From the NCBI GenBank assembly GCA_019240405.1, contig JAFAYL010000004.1, positions 62,001 through 126,000 on the forward strand: 64,000 nt of DNA, written 5' to 3'. Below are positions 9,823 to 18,194 of the stretch, one piece after another. A model generated the notes under the pieces. That model was not told the origin of the DNA and made no database searches. It saw only the letters and a list, made by a program, of their open reading frames with translations. Source of the stretch: Acidobacteriaceae bacterium. GTDB lineage: Bacteria > Acidobacteriota > Terriglobia > Bryobacterales > Bryobacteraceae. Positions within the stretch are counted from its first letter, which is position 1. Every line of letters begins with the position of its first letter. A program made the position numbers and the translations under genes.

Positions 9823-10626
9823 TTACGCGCGAAAAGCGAGAGCAGTATGGGGACAGAGATCCGCGAGATCGAGGAAGGCGCGTAATCCCCGCTTCTCGTT
9901 TGTGCCAAGCTCAAAGCGAATATGCTCGCGGAGATACCGGGTCGCGAGCAATTCGGGGATTTGGCGGCTCGATGATTCGCGTTCGACAATTTCTTGAATC
10001 CTAGCTTTGCCAAACTCGTATGATCCGAGCGTCACCCTTTGGAGAGAGTCAATGGGGATGCCCGGCTTACCTGCCCAGGCTGCAAACACCATTGGTAGGC
10101 CGGTCAAGGCCATCCACTCAGCTCCCAAATCCAGCCATTCGTAGGGCGTGTCCTGGGGCGCAATTCGCAACGCCGGATCTCCTATGATTAGCGCGGCCTC
10201 AGACGTCGCAAGCATTTCATCCAAGACCGGCTCTTCGAGCGTAAAACGCGGCTCAACACCATAGCGCTCGCGCAGAATGACGCGCGCAAGCTCGATAGAC
10301 GTTCTAGACCCAATGTCGCCAGCCACACTGTGGACCCGCTTCCAGGGCACTCGGGAGAACAGAAGAATGCTTCGCACGGGACCGGAGCAGCTTATGCCCA
10401 CACCGGGAACGATCTCAAGCTCTTGACGGGCGATCTCGGCAACGGGCACCAGGCCGATCTGCACTCGTTCCTGCTCTACTTCCGCAGCGCAGACGGATGG
10501 AATAGCGAACGAGAGTTCAACTCGCTCTCGCTCTGCTCCATGGAGCATGCCCCAAATGAGCGGAACAGTGTTCAAGTAACTCACCGCTCCAACGCGAATC
10601 TTGGAACTGTTCCGGATCAAATACAC
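9823..10626 (-). CDS. mqnA: Chorismate dehydratase
   Basis: First step of the futalosine route, converting chorismate to 3-[(1-carboxyvinyl)oxy]benzoate. It has 267 residues with a periplasmic-binding-protein fold but no signal peptide. Family motifs are RVGAVSYLNTVPLIWGM, QIGLVPVAEIA, DIGSRTSIELARVIL and ALIIGDPAL. The given start is GTG at 10626 with no clear ribosome site, so the exact start is uncertain by a few codons. mqnC follows immediately, and queE lies 29 nt upstream. With the UbiD-family protein at 27174 it indicates menaquinone synthesis by the futalosine pathway. Confidence 0.93.
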   Translation of the reverse strand: MYLIRNSSKIRVGAVSYLNTVPLIWGMLHGAERERVELSFAIPSVCAAEVEQERVQIGLVPVAEIARQELEIVPGVGISCSGPVRSILLFSRVPWKRVHSVAGDIGSRTSIELARVILRERYGVEPRFTLEEPVLDEMLATSEAALIIGDPALRIAPQDTPYEWLDLGAEWMALTGLPMVFAAWAGKPGIPIDSLQRVTLGSYEFGKARIQEIVERESSSRQIPELLATRYLREHIRFELGTNEKRGLRAFLDLADLCPHTALAFRA

Positions 10627-10655
10627 AGTCTATCGGAAGACTAAAGCAGGTCCAG

Positions 10656-11339
10656 CTATACGCCGCGCCTATCGCCCCACAGATCGATATGCAGGCGGGG
10701 GCTGTAACGGTAGCCGCTTTTCTTGCAAATTTCGGCCAGCCAGAGACCTCGCTGGCGTAGCGAATCTCGATCGGTTCCTTCGGGCATAAGGACGATGCGG
10801 CCAGATTCCGCGGACAGCGCATTCCTCATTTCATCGATCTCACCTAAATCGTTTGCTGACGTGACCACAAACTTGAGTTGATATTCGTACTCGCGCATCA
10901 AGCGGCGCAGGATCTCCGGCTGACATCGTAAGCGTTCGTGATGCGCTGCCCACCGGCCCGCGTCCCGATTGTCGGGAACGGAATTTGAGAGCTTCGGGCT
11001 GATGCTCATCAGATCACAAGCAACGGAGGCGTAAACGGTCCCAGCAGTCTCGATTGTGATGTGAAATCCTGATTCGCGGAGTTTGAGCGTGAGGTCCACG
11101 ATCTCCGGAGCGATCATCGGCTCGCCTCCTGTGATCACAATGTGCTTTGTGTCGAAGCCAGCGATCCGCGGCAGAATCTGCTCGACTGAGATCTCTTTTC
11201 CTTCAGGATTCCAGGACGTGTATGGCGTGTCGCACCAGGTACAGCGCAGGTTGCACCCAGATGTCCTGACGAAAATGGAAGGCACGCCAAGCAGGACACC
11301 TTCACCCTGCAGCGAATAAAAGATCTCCGCGATTTTCAC
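10656..11339 (-). CDS. queE: 7-carboxy-7-deazaguanine synthase
   Basis: Radical SAM enzyme turning 6-carboxytetrahydropterin into 7-carboxy-7-deazaguanine for queuosine. It has 227 residues. [14 protein letters not shown] is the family start, CNLRCTWC carries the CxxxCxxC cluster site, then DTPYTSW and VITGGEPMI follow. The start is GTG at 11339, sharing four bases (GTGA) with the queC stop, so translation is probably coupled. This queE is the full-length form. Confidence 0.94.
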   Translation of the reverse strand: MKIAEIFYSLQGEGVLLGVPSIFVRTSGCNLRCTWCDTPYTSWNPEGKEISVEQILPRIAGFDTKHIVITGGEPMIAPEIVDLTLKLRESGFHITIETAGTVYASVACDLMSISPKLSNSVPDNRDAGRWAAHHERLRCQPEILRRLMREYEYQLKFVVTSANDLGEIDEMRNALSAESGRIVLMPEGTDRDSLRQRGLWLAEICKKSGYRYSPRLHIDLWGDRRGV

Positions 11340-12082
11340 GACAAGGATTGGAGGGCGGCTGCTAGGGCGGGATCGGTTATGCCCGCTTCAGCAAAACCCT
11401 TGCTTCGCAACAAACATGAATCGCATGCGCCGCAAGGCCGCCCGCTCTCATCTGGGTCGTAGCAACTATGGGTCGAAGCGAGATCCACGTTGAGCTCAAC
11501 GGCCTTGCGAACGATCTCAGCTTTGGTCATTCGTATCAGCGGCGCGTGAATTGTGACCTGAGTCCTGCCTTCGACCCCTGCTTTGGTGGCGAGGTTGGCC
11601 ATTGTTTCGAATGCTCGAATAAACTCGGGGCGGCAGTCCGGATAACCCGAATAGTCAATCGCGTTGACTCCGATAAATATGTCTGAAGCGCCCACCACCT
11701 CTGCATAAGCGAGAGCGAACGACAAGAAAACGGTGTTGCGCGCAGGCACGTACGTTGGCGGAATTCCGCGGCGATGTGTATCCCACGCGACCTGCGCCTC
11801 CCCTGCTTGCGCTTTTGGCACTTCCATGTCGCTTGTGAGGGCAGAGCCTCCAAATGCACGCAGATCTATCTTCACAGTGCGGTGTTCTTCAGAACCGAGC
11901 CTTCTTGCAACCAAAGCGGCGGACCGAAGCTCGATCGCGTGCCGCTGTCCATAGTCAAAGGACAAGCAGTAGCAGGCAAAACCTTGCTCGCGAGCGATGG
12001 CGAGGCAAGTGGCAGAATCGAGACCCCCGCTCAACAGGCAGATTGCTTTCCTGGTAGAACTTCTCGCAGCCACTTTGCTCAT
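11336..12082 (-). CDS. queC: 7-cyano-7-deazaguanine synthase
   Basis: ATP-dependent conversion of 7-carboxy-7-deazaguanine to preQ0. It has 248 residues with the PP-loop [16 protein letters not shown] near the N-terminus, [10 protein letters not shown], and a C-terminal zinc site in [22 protein letters not shown]. Start ATG at 12082 comes one base after the xseA stop. queD and folE are not in the window, so the full preQ0 route cannot be confirmed here, but tgt at 893 and queC-queE give both ends. Confidence 0.95.
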   Translation of the reverse strand: MSKVAARSSTRKAICLLSGGLDSATCLAIAREQGFACYCLSFDYGQRHAIELRSAALVARRLGSEEHRTVKIDLRAFGGSALTSDMEVPKAQAGEAQVAWDTHRRGIPPTYVPARNTVFLSFALAYAEVVGASDIFIGVNAIDYSGYPDCRPEFIRAFETMANLATKAGVEGRTQVTIHAPLIRMTKAEIVRKAVELNVDLASTHSCYDPDESGRPCGACDSCLLRSKGFAEAGITDPALAAALQSLS

Positions 12083-12083
12083 C

Positions 12084-13439
12084 TCATTCTGCTGGTCTTA
12101 TTTCTGAGACCAATGCGCTAAGTTCTCCCCGGTGTAGCCGGACTCGAAGCTCTTCGCCAGATGAAGCCTCGGCCGCGGACCGCAGAATATGCCGTTCCGC
12201 ATTTTCGACGATCGCATAACCGCGCGCCAGCACGGCTAGCGGACTCAGTTGCGCCAAACGAGCGTGGACCGTCTCATGCCGGCGGCGGCCCCGCGAAATT
12301 CGCGTTTCCATGCTCTTGGCCATCTGTCCCGCCAAGAGTTCTTGCCTGTGCCGGTTACGCGCGAGACACAATCGCAAATCGCCGGCCTGCAGACGCCTCA
12401 CTGAGGCACCCAGTCGGCCAGCCAAAACTTGAATCAACCGCCGCTGCGTTGTGCGAAGCCGAAATTCGAGATCGTCTAGGGCTTGTGCTCGCTTGGCAAC
12501 CGCTCGATGGAGCAATGTAGCTGCGCGAGCTGTTCCGCGATGCTGCAAATCGCGTGAGCACGTAAGGACTCGATAGCGTATGGATTGCGCCGCTTTCGCG
12601 CGGTGAGCTGCGATTTGCTCGAGTAAACTCGCACGCGTGCAAATTACAATTTCGGCCGCGGCGGATGGAGTCGGCGCGCGATGATCGGCCGCGAAGTCTG
12701 CGATAGTGAAATCCGTCTCGTGACCAATTGCCGAAACAATGGGCACCTTCGATGCGACGATCATTCGGGCTACCGCCTCTTCGTTGAACGTCCACAGGTC
12801 TTCGAGCGAGCCGCCTCCTCGCGCGAGAATCACAACCTCCGCCCAGGCTCTTTCGCTGAAATATTTCAGGGCACGACAGACTTGCTCGACCGCTCCCTCA
12901 CCTTGCACTTGCGCCGGAAAGATACGCACATGGATACCCGGGAATCGCCTCTCAAGGATTTGCAGCATATCGTGAAGGACAGCTCCCGACAGAGAAGTCA
13001 CAATGCCGACCCGCCGTGGCAGTTTGGGCAAAGCGCGTTTCCGCGCCTGTTCAAAGAGTCCTTCAGCAGAAAGCTTCTTTTTCAACTGCTCGAATGCAAG
13101 CTGCAGCGCGCCCGCGCCCTGGGGTTGAAGCAACTCGATAATGAGTTGATATTCTCCCCGCGCCTCGTAGACTTCCAGATTTCCTCGCGCGATTACGGCC
13201 AGACCGTCCCGAGGCTTGAACCGGGCGAGCCTTGCGGCGGTTTTGAACAACGCGCATTTCAACTGGCTTTGCGCGTCCTTGAGGCAGAAGTAATAGTGAC
13301 CGCTGCTCGCAGCGCGGCAGCCTGAGATTTCTCCCGCTACCCAAATGCCCCGAAACTCTGTTTCGAAAAGACCCTGAATGGCGGAGTTCAATTCGCTCAC
13401 TTGAAAAACTCGCCGCTCGAACCCGAGTGACAGTTTCAT
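12084..13439 (-). CDS. xseA: Exodeoxyribonuclease VII large subunit
   Basis: Large subunit of the single-strand exonuclease that degrades DNA in both directions. ATG 13439 gives 451 residues beginning [21 protein letters not shown] 13472 would add 11 residues of no conserved character, and neither has a strong ribosome site. The OB-fold domain spans about 10-105 ([24 protein letters not shown]). The catalytic domain contains [32 protein letters not shown] and [31 protein letters not shown]. No xseB is seen next to it. It is divergent from glnA. Confidence 0.95.
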   Translation of the reverse strand: MKLSLGFERRVFQVSELNSAIQGLFETEFRGIWVAGEISGCRAASSGHYYFCLKDAQSQLKCALFKTAARLARFKPRDGLAVIARGNLEVYEARGEYQLIIELLQPQGAGALQLAFEQLKKKLSAEGLFEQARKRALPKLPRRVGIVTSLSGAVLHDMLQILERRFPGIHVRIFPAQVQGEGAVEQVCRALKYFSERAWAEVVILARGGGSLEDLWTFNEEAVARMIVASKVPIVSAIGHETDFTIADFAADHRAPTPSAAAEIVICTRASLLEQIAAHRAKAAQSIRYRVLTCSRDLQHRGTARAATLLHRAVAKRAQALDDLEFRLRTTQRRLIQVLAGRLGASVRRLQAGDLRLCLARNRHRQELLAGQMAKSMETRISRGRRRHETVHARLAQLSPLAVLARGYAIVENAERHILRSAAEASSGEELRVRLHRGELSALVSEIRPAE

Positions 13440-13597
13440 CTGCCCGGTTTCCCTGTTTGTTCTCGGTTGCATCCGTAAATACCAGTTTCGACCATCCAGC
13501 TATTGCTCTCTGCGGGAACGATCCGCTATTCTAGCGACTTATTGGGAAACGCCTCGTTTGCGTCTGTTCCCCAACCACCAACTAAAAGGAAGGAAGC

Positions 13598-15007
13598 ATG
13601 ACCCCACAGGAAGTTTTGGAGTTTGCAAAGAAGAACGACGCGCGGCAGATCGACCTGCGCTTCACAGATCTCCCCGGTCTGACTCAACATGTCTCGTATC
13701 CGATCACTCAACTCGAGGAGAGCTCATTTGAAGACGGGTTCGGGATCGATGGCTCGAGCATTCGAGGCTGGGCTGCCATCAATGAGAGCGACATGCTCCT
13801 GATTCCTGACGCGGCAACTGCATTCATGGATCCTTTCGCCGAAACTCGCACGCTTGTCATGCTGGGCGACATTCTCGATCCGATTACACGCCAACATTAC
13901 GATCGCGACCCGCGTTGGATCGCGAAGAAAGCCGAGTTGTTTTTGAAAAACAGTGGCTTGGCCGACATTGCATATTTCGGCGCCGAGGCCGAATTCTTCA
14001 TTTTCGACAACATCCGGTTCGACCAAAACCAGCACAGCGGTTTTTACTACATCGACGCCGAGGAAGGGAGATGGAACTCGGGCCGGGAGAATAACAATTT
14101 GGGTTATCGCCCCAGATACAAGGAGGGCTATTTCCCCGTTCCTCCCACCGATCACTACCAAGACCTGCGAAGCGAGATGGTGGCAACCATGCTCGAGTGC
14201 GGCTTGAACGTGGAATGCCATCACCACGAAGTAGCGACAGGCGGGCAGTGTGAAATCGATCAAAAATTCGACACGCTCGTGAAGTCCGCCGATAACATGG
14301 TCCTCTACAAATACGTTGTGCGGAACGTGGCATACCAATATGGAAAAACGGTCACGTTTATGCCCAAGCCTATATTTGGCGATAACGGGAGCGGGATGCA
14401 TACGCACCAGAGCTTGTGGCGCAACGGAACACCGCTATTCGCCGGAGATAATTACGCAGGCTTGAGCCAGATGGCGTTGTGGTACATCGGCGGCTTGCTG
14501 CGCCATGCGCGCGCTCTCTCTGCGATCATTGCGCCAACCACAAACAGCTATAAACGCTTGGTGCCCGGCTATGAGGCGCCTGTCAACCTGGCTTACTCGC
14601 GGCGCAACCGCTCTGCGGCCGTTCGGATTCCGATGTACTCCAACAGCCCGAAATCAAAACGGGTAGAGTTCCGTCCCCCAGACGCGGCGTCGAATCCTTA
14701 TCTAGCGTTCGCGGCAATGATGATGGCAGGACTCGATGGCGTGATGAACAAAATCGATCCCGGGGAGCCGCTCGATAAGGATATTTACGATTTATCACCG
14801 GAGGAAATGAAGAACGTGCCTTCGATGCCTGCCTCTCTCGATGAAGCGCTGACTTGTCTTGAAGAAGATCACCAATTCCTCACAAAAGGCGACGTATTCT
14901 CGGAGGAATTAATCGAGACGTTCGTCTCTTACAAGCAGAAAGCGGAGGCAGAAGCGGTCCGGCTCAGGCCTCACCCTTACGAGTTTGCTCTCTATTATGA
15001 TATTTGA
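13598..15007 (+). CDS. glnA: Glutamine synthetase, type I
   Basis: Makes glutamine from glutamate, ammonia and ATP. The 469 residues match the dodecameric GSI type. Signatures are [26 protein letters not shown], the ATP-site segment [20 protein letters not shown], and [11 protein letters not shown]. The [10 protein letters not shown] stretch contains the Tyr that is adenylylated in GSI-beta enzymes. A strong AAGGAAGG site precedes ATG 13598. It appears monocistronic: xseA is divergent with about 160 nt between starts, and 540 nt of non-coding sequence follow. Confidence 0.97.
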   Translation: MTPQEVLEFAKKNDARQIDLRFTDLPGLTQHVSYPITQLEESSFEDGFGIDGSSIRGWAAINESDMLLIPDAATAFMDPFAETRTLVMLGDILDPITRQHYDRDPRWIAKKAELFLKNSGLADIAYFGAEAEFFIFDNIRFDQNQHSGFYYIDAEEGRWNSGRENNNLGYRPRYKEGYFPVPPTDHYQDLRSEMVATMLECGLNVECHHHEVATGGQCEIDQKFDTLVKSADNMVLYKYVVRNVAYQYGKTVTFMPKPIFGDNGSGMHTHQSLWRNGTPLFAGDNYAGLSQMALWYIGGLLRHARALSAIIAPTTNSYKRLVPGYEAPVNLAYSRRNRSAAVRIPMYSNSPKSKRVEFRPPDAASNPYLAFAAMMMAGLDGVMNKIDPGEPLDKDIYDLSPEEMKNVPSMPASLDEALTCLEEDHQFLTKGDVFSEELIETFVSYKQKAEAEAVRLRPHPYEFALYYDI

Positions 15008-15549
15008 GTCAGAAAACGGAACACAGGTAGAAATGCGAGGTCCGAACTCAGTTCTTTTGCCGACTGTTTCGTTGACAGAAAAGACCTGATACTCTTTCGA
15101 GGTCCAGTAATGGGGCCCAGCATGTTATTTCCTTCAGATGTAACCCCAATAGCTATGCTGGATACGCTAGCCGATTCGGTCGAATTGAGTTGGTTTTTGT
15201 TGTAACGAACCCTTCGTATATTCGTGTTGTCGCCCACACAGCAAGCCATTTTGATCGCCTGAAATGATAGACCTGCGCGCTTTTTTTTGATATGATTACC
15301 CCTTCCTTGTGTTACCTGTCTTTCCGGGGCTAGCCGAGCGCGTTTCGGGGCAGTAACGAAACGGGATCAACGGGCCGACACTCAGGAAACTGTTCTGAAA
15401 TCGGAACAACCAGCACGCGTTTATGGTAAGCTCACCTCAAAGGCGTGGGTAACTCCACTGGCGAAGGAGCCACGCAAGTCAGGTCACCGTAAACCGCAGC
15501 GCAGATTACGTTCTCCGACGCCGATTTTGAAAGCGCTTCAACCCATCGC
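15008..15549 (+). other. Gene-poor structured leader between glnA and the XRE regulator
   Basis: 542 nt with no convincing gene. Inverted repeats seen by eye: CCAGCAT/ATGCTGG at 15117-15123/15155-15161; CGTTTCG/CGAAACG at 15341-15347/15357-15363; TGTTC/GAACA at 15391-15395/15404-15408; and a two-part hairpin at 15443-15475. A run of eight T at 15281-15288 follows a weak GCGCGC stem and could be a poor terminator for glnA. The last three structures lie in the presumed 5' leader of the regulator gene starting at 15550. An 84-codon open frame on the minus strand (14995-15249) has no support. Confidence 0.5.
15443..15475 (+). ncRNA. Candidate structured RNA element in the XRE gene leader
   Basis: A stem GCGTGG (15443-15448)/CCACGC (15470-15475) carries an asymmetric GTAA bulge (15449-15452), then a CTCC/GGAG stem (15453-15456/15466-15469) with loop ACTGGCGAA, followed by AAGTCAGG. 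The 3' part CCACGCAAGTCA loosely recalls the conserved ACGCAAAGCC of c-di-GMP-I (GEMM) riboswitches, but the GGCAAACC half and the second GEMM stem are not matched. A leader structure acting in cis on the regulator gene 75 nt downstream is the simplest reading. Riboswitch identity is not established. Confidence 0.3.
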
Positions 15550-16332
15550 ATGGAAGAACCAGGTCAAAAACTCAGGCGAGCTCGCGAAAAACTTCATTTG
15601 AAATATCGGGACGTAGAAGAGGCAAGTCAACGGATAGCGAACCGGAGAGATAACGACGAGTTTCTCATTCGCCTGAGCCGGCTCGCTGATATCGAAAATA
15701 AAGGCACGGTCCCGACCGTATATCGTCTGTATTCTCTTTGTGCGATCTACCGGCTGGATTTTGCTACGGTTCTGCGGTGGTACGGAATTGAGCTCGGAGC
15801 GCTTGCCGCAGATGCGCTAACCACTCCTATTTCGGATACCCATCGAATCGAATTAAAACCCTCGGATACCGGGCACATTGCTTTCCCTGCTGAGTTAAAC
15901 GAGCACGTTGACCTCCGGCAAACTTCGTACCTGAGCAGGCACATCCATCGCTGGGGCAAGTTGCCGTTGGTTTTTACAAACTCGCTCGATTTGCGCAATC
16001 ACTGCTATGGATTCATGGGTACGGAGGACTGGTCGATGTATCCCGTCATTGCTCCGGGTTCCTTTCTTCAGGTCGATGAAAGCAAGCGGCGAATTTCAAC
16101 CGAAGGATGGTCTCACGAATTAGAGCGGCCTATCTACTTCGTCGAACATCATCGCGGATATCGCTGCGGCTGGTGCGCGATGCGGGATGGCAGGCTAATT
16201 GTCCAGTCACATTCCACATCGCATGTTCTACCGGACGTTTTCCGGTTTCCTGGCGACGCAGAAATCGTGGGACAGGTTGTCGGAGTCGCTATGAGGTTGG
16301 ATCTGGGGAAGCGACGCCATACACGTTCTTAA
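15550..16332 (+). CDS. XRE-type helix-turn-helix protein with S24/LexA-like C-terminal domain
   Basis: Predicted DNA-binding regulator of 260 residues. Residues about 5-75 read as an XRE-type HTH (GQKLRRAREKLHLKYRDVEEASQ, then LADIENKGTVPTVYRLYSLCAIYRLD). Residues about 150-255 resemble the beta-rich S24/LexA fold: GFMGTEDWSMYPVIAPGSFLQVD is like the GxSMxPxxxxGD segment. I see no convincing catalytic Lys, so self-cleavage is doubtful. The 3' end overlaps the opposing gene at 16289 by 44 nt. Its targets are unknown; palindromes near 16744 and 16896 are possible operators. Confidence 0.65.
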   Translation: MEEPGQKLRRAREKLHLKYRDVEEASQRIANRRDNDEFLIRLSRLADIENKGTVPTVYRLYSLCAIYRLDFATVLRWYGIELGALAADALTTPISDTHRIELKPSDTGHIAFPAELNEHVDLRQTSYLSRHIHRWGKLPLVFTNSLDLRNHCYGFMGTEDWSMYPVIAPGSFLQVDESKRRISTEGWSHELERPIYFVEHHRGYRCGWCAMRDGRLIVQSHSTSHVLPDVFRFPGDAEIVGQVVGVAMRLDLGKRRHTRS

Positions 16333-16747
16333 GCAGGCCCAGAATTGCTTCGAAGTCGGAGACGTGCTTTTTTCGTTCCGGACCTTGGATTGAGGCAGGA
16401 ACAAGATTCTTGTACGGAGTGAGCCGCAGCCATGCATCGATGAGTTCCGATTTATCCACTTGATCGATGCTTGCGATATAAAGCTCTACATCGGCCTTTT
16501 TCTTTTCTAATGGATAACCAATCCATTCCCTGAATATTGCCTCGTGGCGGGCCTTCAACACTTGGCTCGCTTGTACACTCAGGGAAGTGGTATTCGCACC
16601 ATAGTGCTCGTATCGCCCGGTGTCGGGGTTCCTGAGACCAGCCAAATAGACGAGTCTGCCGTACGAAGTGCGGATGTGAGAAAGGTCTCGGAGCCACAGA
16701 TCAGATAAAATTTCCCGATCCGTTGCCCCGCCCGTGAATGTCCGCAT
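16289..16747 (-). CDS. Conserved-looking protein of unknown function
   Basis: 152 residues, not recognised. The sequence is soluble, mixed and charged, with no signal peptide or membrane segment: it begins MRTFTGGATDREILSDLWLRDL and has helical stretches such as VQASQVLKARHEAIFREWIG. It runs against the regulator gene and overlaps its last 44 nt. The start codon lies inside a 14-nt palindrome GCATTTAAAAATGC (16744-16757), and no ribosome site is visible. The alternative, a chance open frame, is less likely given its normal amino-acid composition, but I cannot exclude it. Confidence 0.5.
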   Translation of the reverse strand: MRTFTGGATDREILSDLWLRDLSHIRTSYGRLVYLAGLRNPDTGRYEHYGANTTSLSVQASQVLKARHEAIFREWIGYPLEKKKADVELYIASIDQVDKSELIDAWLRLTPYKNLVPASIQGPERKKHVSDFEAILGLLKNVYGVASPDPTS

Positions 16748-16757
16748 TTAAAAATGC
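16744..16757. promoter_or_regulatory. Palindrome over the start codon of the 16289-16747 gene
   Basis: GCATTT-AA-AAATGC is a perfect 6+6 inverted repeat covering the ATG (complement of 16745-16747). It could be an operator or an mRNA hairpin that hides the start. No direct evidence for either. Confidence 0.35.
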
Positions 16758-16895
16758 TTTAAATAAATCATACACGGATAAATCCACTCTTCAAGAGGCA
16801 CTGGTACCAATAGGACTAGGACCGTTCTGTTCACGGAAAACATGGGACTTAGATACTCGGAAACCTAACAGGTAAGCTATCGTACAGTAGGGAAG

Positions 16896-16919
16896 ATTAA
16901 AGGAAAATCTACCTTTAAT
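16896..16919. promoter_or_regulatory. 8-bp inverted repeat upstream of the repeat-peptide gene
   Basis: ATTAAAGG (16896-16903) and CCTTTAAT (16912-16919) are perfect inverted repeats with an 8-nt spacer, ending 19 nt before the peptide ATG. An A+T-rich dyad at this place suits a regulator operator; the nearby XRE protein is an obvious candidate binder. A small mRNA hairpin is the alternative. Confidence 0.4.
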
Positions 16920-16938
16920 TCAGAAAAACGGGACCTAT

Positions 16939-17163
16939 ATGAGACTAGTAATTTCAACATCTTTTCTAATTATCAGCCTGTTTGGCACTGCACAAGCTAA
17001 ATCGTCGAATGGAGCTGTGCTTCCAACGGGCCATACCAACGAACCGATGGCAGTAGCGGACTCGCCGATTCCGGATCCGCACAGCAAGCAGTGCCCGCAG
17101 CTCGTCGCAGATTCGCCGATTCCGGATCCGCACAGCAAGCAGTGTCCGTCAGTAGCGGTTTAA
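16939..17163 (+). CDS. Small exported peptide with a 15-residue tandem repeat
   Basis: A 74-residue precursor, not recognised as any known family. Residues 1-20 form a Sec signal peptide (hydrophobic VISTSFLIISLFG, then AQA cleavage site). The mature part of about 54 residues contains VADSPIPDPHSKQCP twice (residues 39-53 and 56-70), each copy with one Cys (52 and 69). GGGA lies upstream of ATG 16939. A hairpin without a T-tract follows the stop. The next gene, a membrane protein, starts 84 nt downstream on the same strand. Repeat-bearing exported precursors can be signalling, antimicrobial or structural peptides; none of these is shown here. Confidence 0.6.
   Translation: MRLVISTSFLIISLFGTAQAKSSNGAVLPTGHTNEPMAVADSPIPDPHSKQCPQLVADSPIPDPHSKQCPSVAV
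17053..17148 (+). repeat. 45-bp near-identical direct repeat within the peptide gene
   Basis: Copies at 17053-17097 and 17104-17148, separated by 6 nt, in frame (period 51 nt). They differ at only a few third-position bases near the ends and are identical across the central stretch of about 32 nt, pointing to recent duplication or strong constraint. Confidence 0.9.
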
Positions 17164-17172
17164 GCCGACCTG

Positions 17173-17189
17173 CTGCCGGTAAGCGGCAG
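17173..17189 (+). other. Hairpin after the repeat-peptide stop codon
   Basis: CTGCCG-GTAAG-CGGCAG, a 6-bp stem with 5-nt loop, begins 10 nt after the stop. No T-run follows, so it is more likely an mRNA-stabilising or processing structure than a terminator. Confidence 0.4.
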
Positions 17190-17247
17190 TAAACAGTTGC
17201 TGAGATCGCAGTTCGGCACTACCATCCTAAAGTAGTTGGTGACCGGC

Positions 17248-18045
17248 ATGAGCTGGGCGCGCCTCGCGCAAGACATCAATATCGTCCTCGGGCTCATCCT
17301 GATCATTCGCTTTTTAGTCCTTGGATTGGAGAGGGTATACCGGATCTTCTGCCTCTTCCTGGTTGTGCAATTTCTCGGCGACTTAATCGCTTTTTTGGCC
17401 TCCATTGAACCTAAGTACTTTCCTGATTACCGCCTGATTTGGATGATTAGTCGGGCCGTGGTCTGGCTTTTTACCCTCTGGACCGTCTATGCGCTACTAG
17501 AGGCCGTGTTAAGCAGCCTCCCCGGAATCCTACGATTCTCACGAAAATTACTGAATTCCGCCTTTATTCTATCCATCATCGTTGGATTGCTGAGCGCCAG
17601 GCCGGAATATTCGATATCTGGGCTGTCCGGCGAAAGCGACCCGGTGGCGCAGGCTTTAGGAGTAGCTATCGTGCTGGATCGCGTAGTATGCACCATCGCG
17701 CTCTTGGTGCTAGTGTCGATCTTAGGTTTTGTTGTTTGGTTTCCGGTAGAAATATCGAGGAACTTGATAGTCTTTACCACTGGGTTCCTCGTGTATTTTG
17801 CTGCAAAGAGTGCTCTTTTGCTCACTCGCAGTTTTTGGTCCCACGAAAGTCTTCGGCTGATCAGCAATTTGATAATGTTTATCTCGAGCGCGTGCTTTGC
17901 CTATTGGGCGGTATTTATTAATCGCGCCGGAGCGGCTGTCGCGGTGAAAATTGGGCATTCCTGGCGCCGGCATGAGCAGGATAGGCTGATCGGACAACTT
18001 GAGGCGGTGAATGCCGCATTGTTGCGCGCGGCGGCTCGCAGATGA
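17248..18045 (+). CDS. Multi-pass integral membrane protein of unknown function
   Basis: About 265 residues with roughly seven hydrophobic segments, for example INIVLGLILIIRFLVLGL, FCLFLVVQFLGDLIAFLA, MISRAVVWLFTLWTVYALLE, FILSIIVGLLS, and IALLVLVSILGFVVWF. A short charged C-terminal tail (HSWRRHEQDRLIGQLEAVNAALLRAAARR) is probably a cytoplasmic helix. No transporter or enzyme motif was recognised. ATG 17248 has GGTGA 5 nt upstream; GTG 17239 and TTG 17236 are alternatives. It follows the exported peptide gene by 84 nt and may be cotranscribed with it. A receptor or exporter role is only a guess from position. Confidence 0.65.
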   Translation: MSWARLAQDINIVLGLILIIRFLVLGLERVYRIFCLFLVVQFLGDLIAFLASIEPKYFPDYRLIWMISRAVVWLFTLWTVYALLEAVLSSLPGILRFSRKLLNSAFILSIIVGLLSARPEYSISGLSGESDPVAQALGVAIVLDRVVCTIALLVLVSILGFVVWFPVEISRNLIVFTTGFLVYFAAKSALLLTRSFWSHESLRLISNLIMFISSACFAYWAVFINRAGAAVAVKIGHSWRRHEQDRLIGQLEAVNAALLRAAARR

Positions 18046-18133
18046 GCCGGAACGAGGCGCCGACTGAAATTAAGCGTTACCCGTGCTCAATTTTGTACAT
18101 GATTTGGCCGAAAACCGAATTCCAAGGGAAAAA

Positions 18134-18186
18134 CCTAGTATTAGGTATTGAAAACCCGCTCAGTATTCTGTAGCCTAATATTACGG
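18134..18186. promoter_or_regulatory. Direct repeat CCTAnTATTA upstream of the 18195 gene
   Basis: CCTAGTATTAGG (18134-18145, itself a CCTA/TAGG dyad) and CCTAATATTACGG (18174-18186) share CCTAnTATTA, 40 nt apart, in the 149-nt gap before a TTG-started gene. Spacing close to four helical turns suits a paired binding site. Confidence 0.35.
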
Positions 18187-18194
18187 AGCAAACG

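Noticed and set aside
12681-13325. 214-codon plus-strand frame opposite xseA
   Set aside because: Antisense to well-conserved xseA motifs; composition is low-quality and there is no ribosome site.
14995-15249. 84-codon minus-strand frame after glnA
   Set aside because: No ribosome site, no recognisable motif, and it overlaps the end of glnA and an inverted repeat. Kept only as part of the gene-poor gap.
15443-15490. ZTP (pfl) riboswitch, because of ACTGGCGAA in the loop
   Set aside because: The second conserved half, CCGCCTGGGC, is missing, and the downstream gene is not a purine or folate gene.
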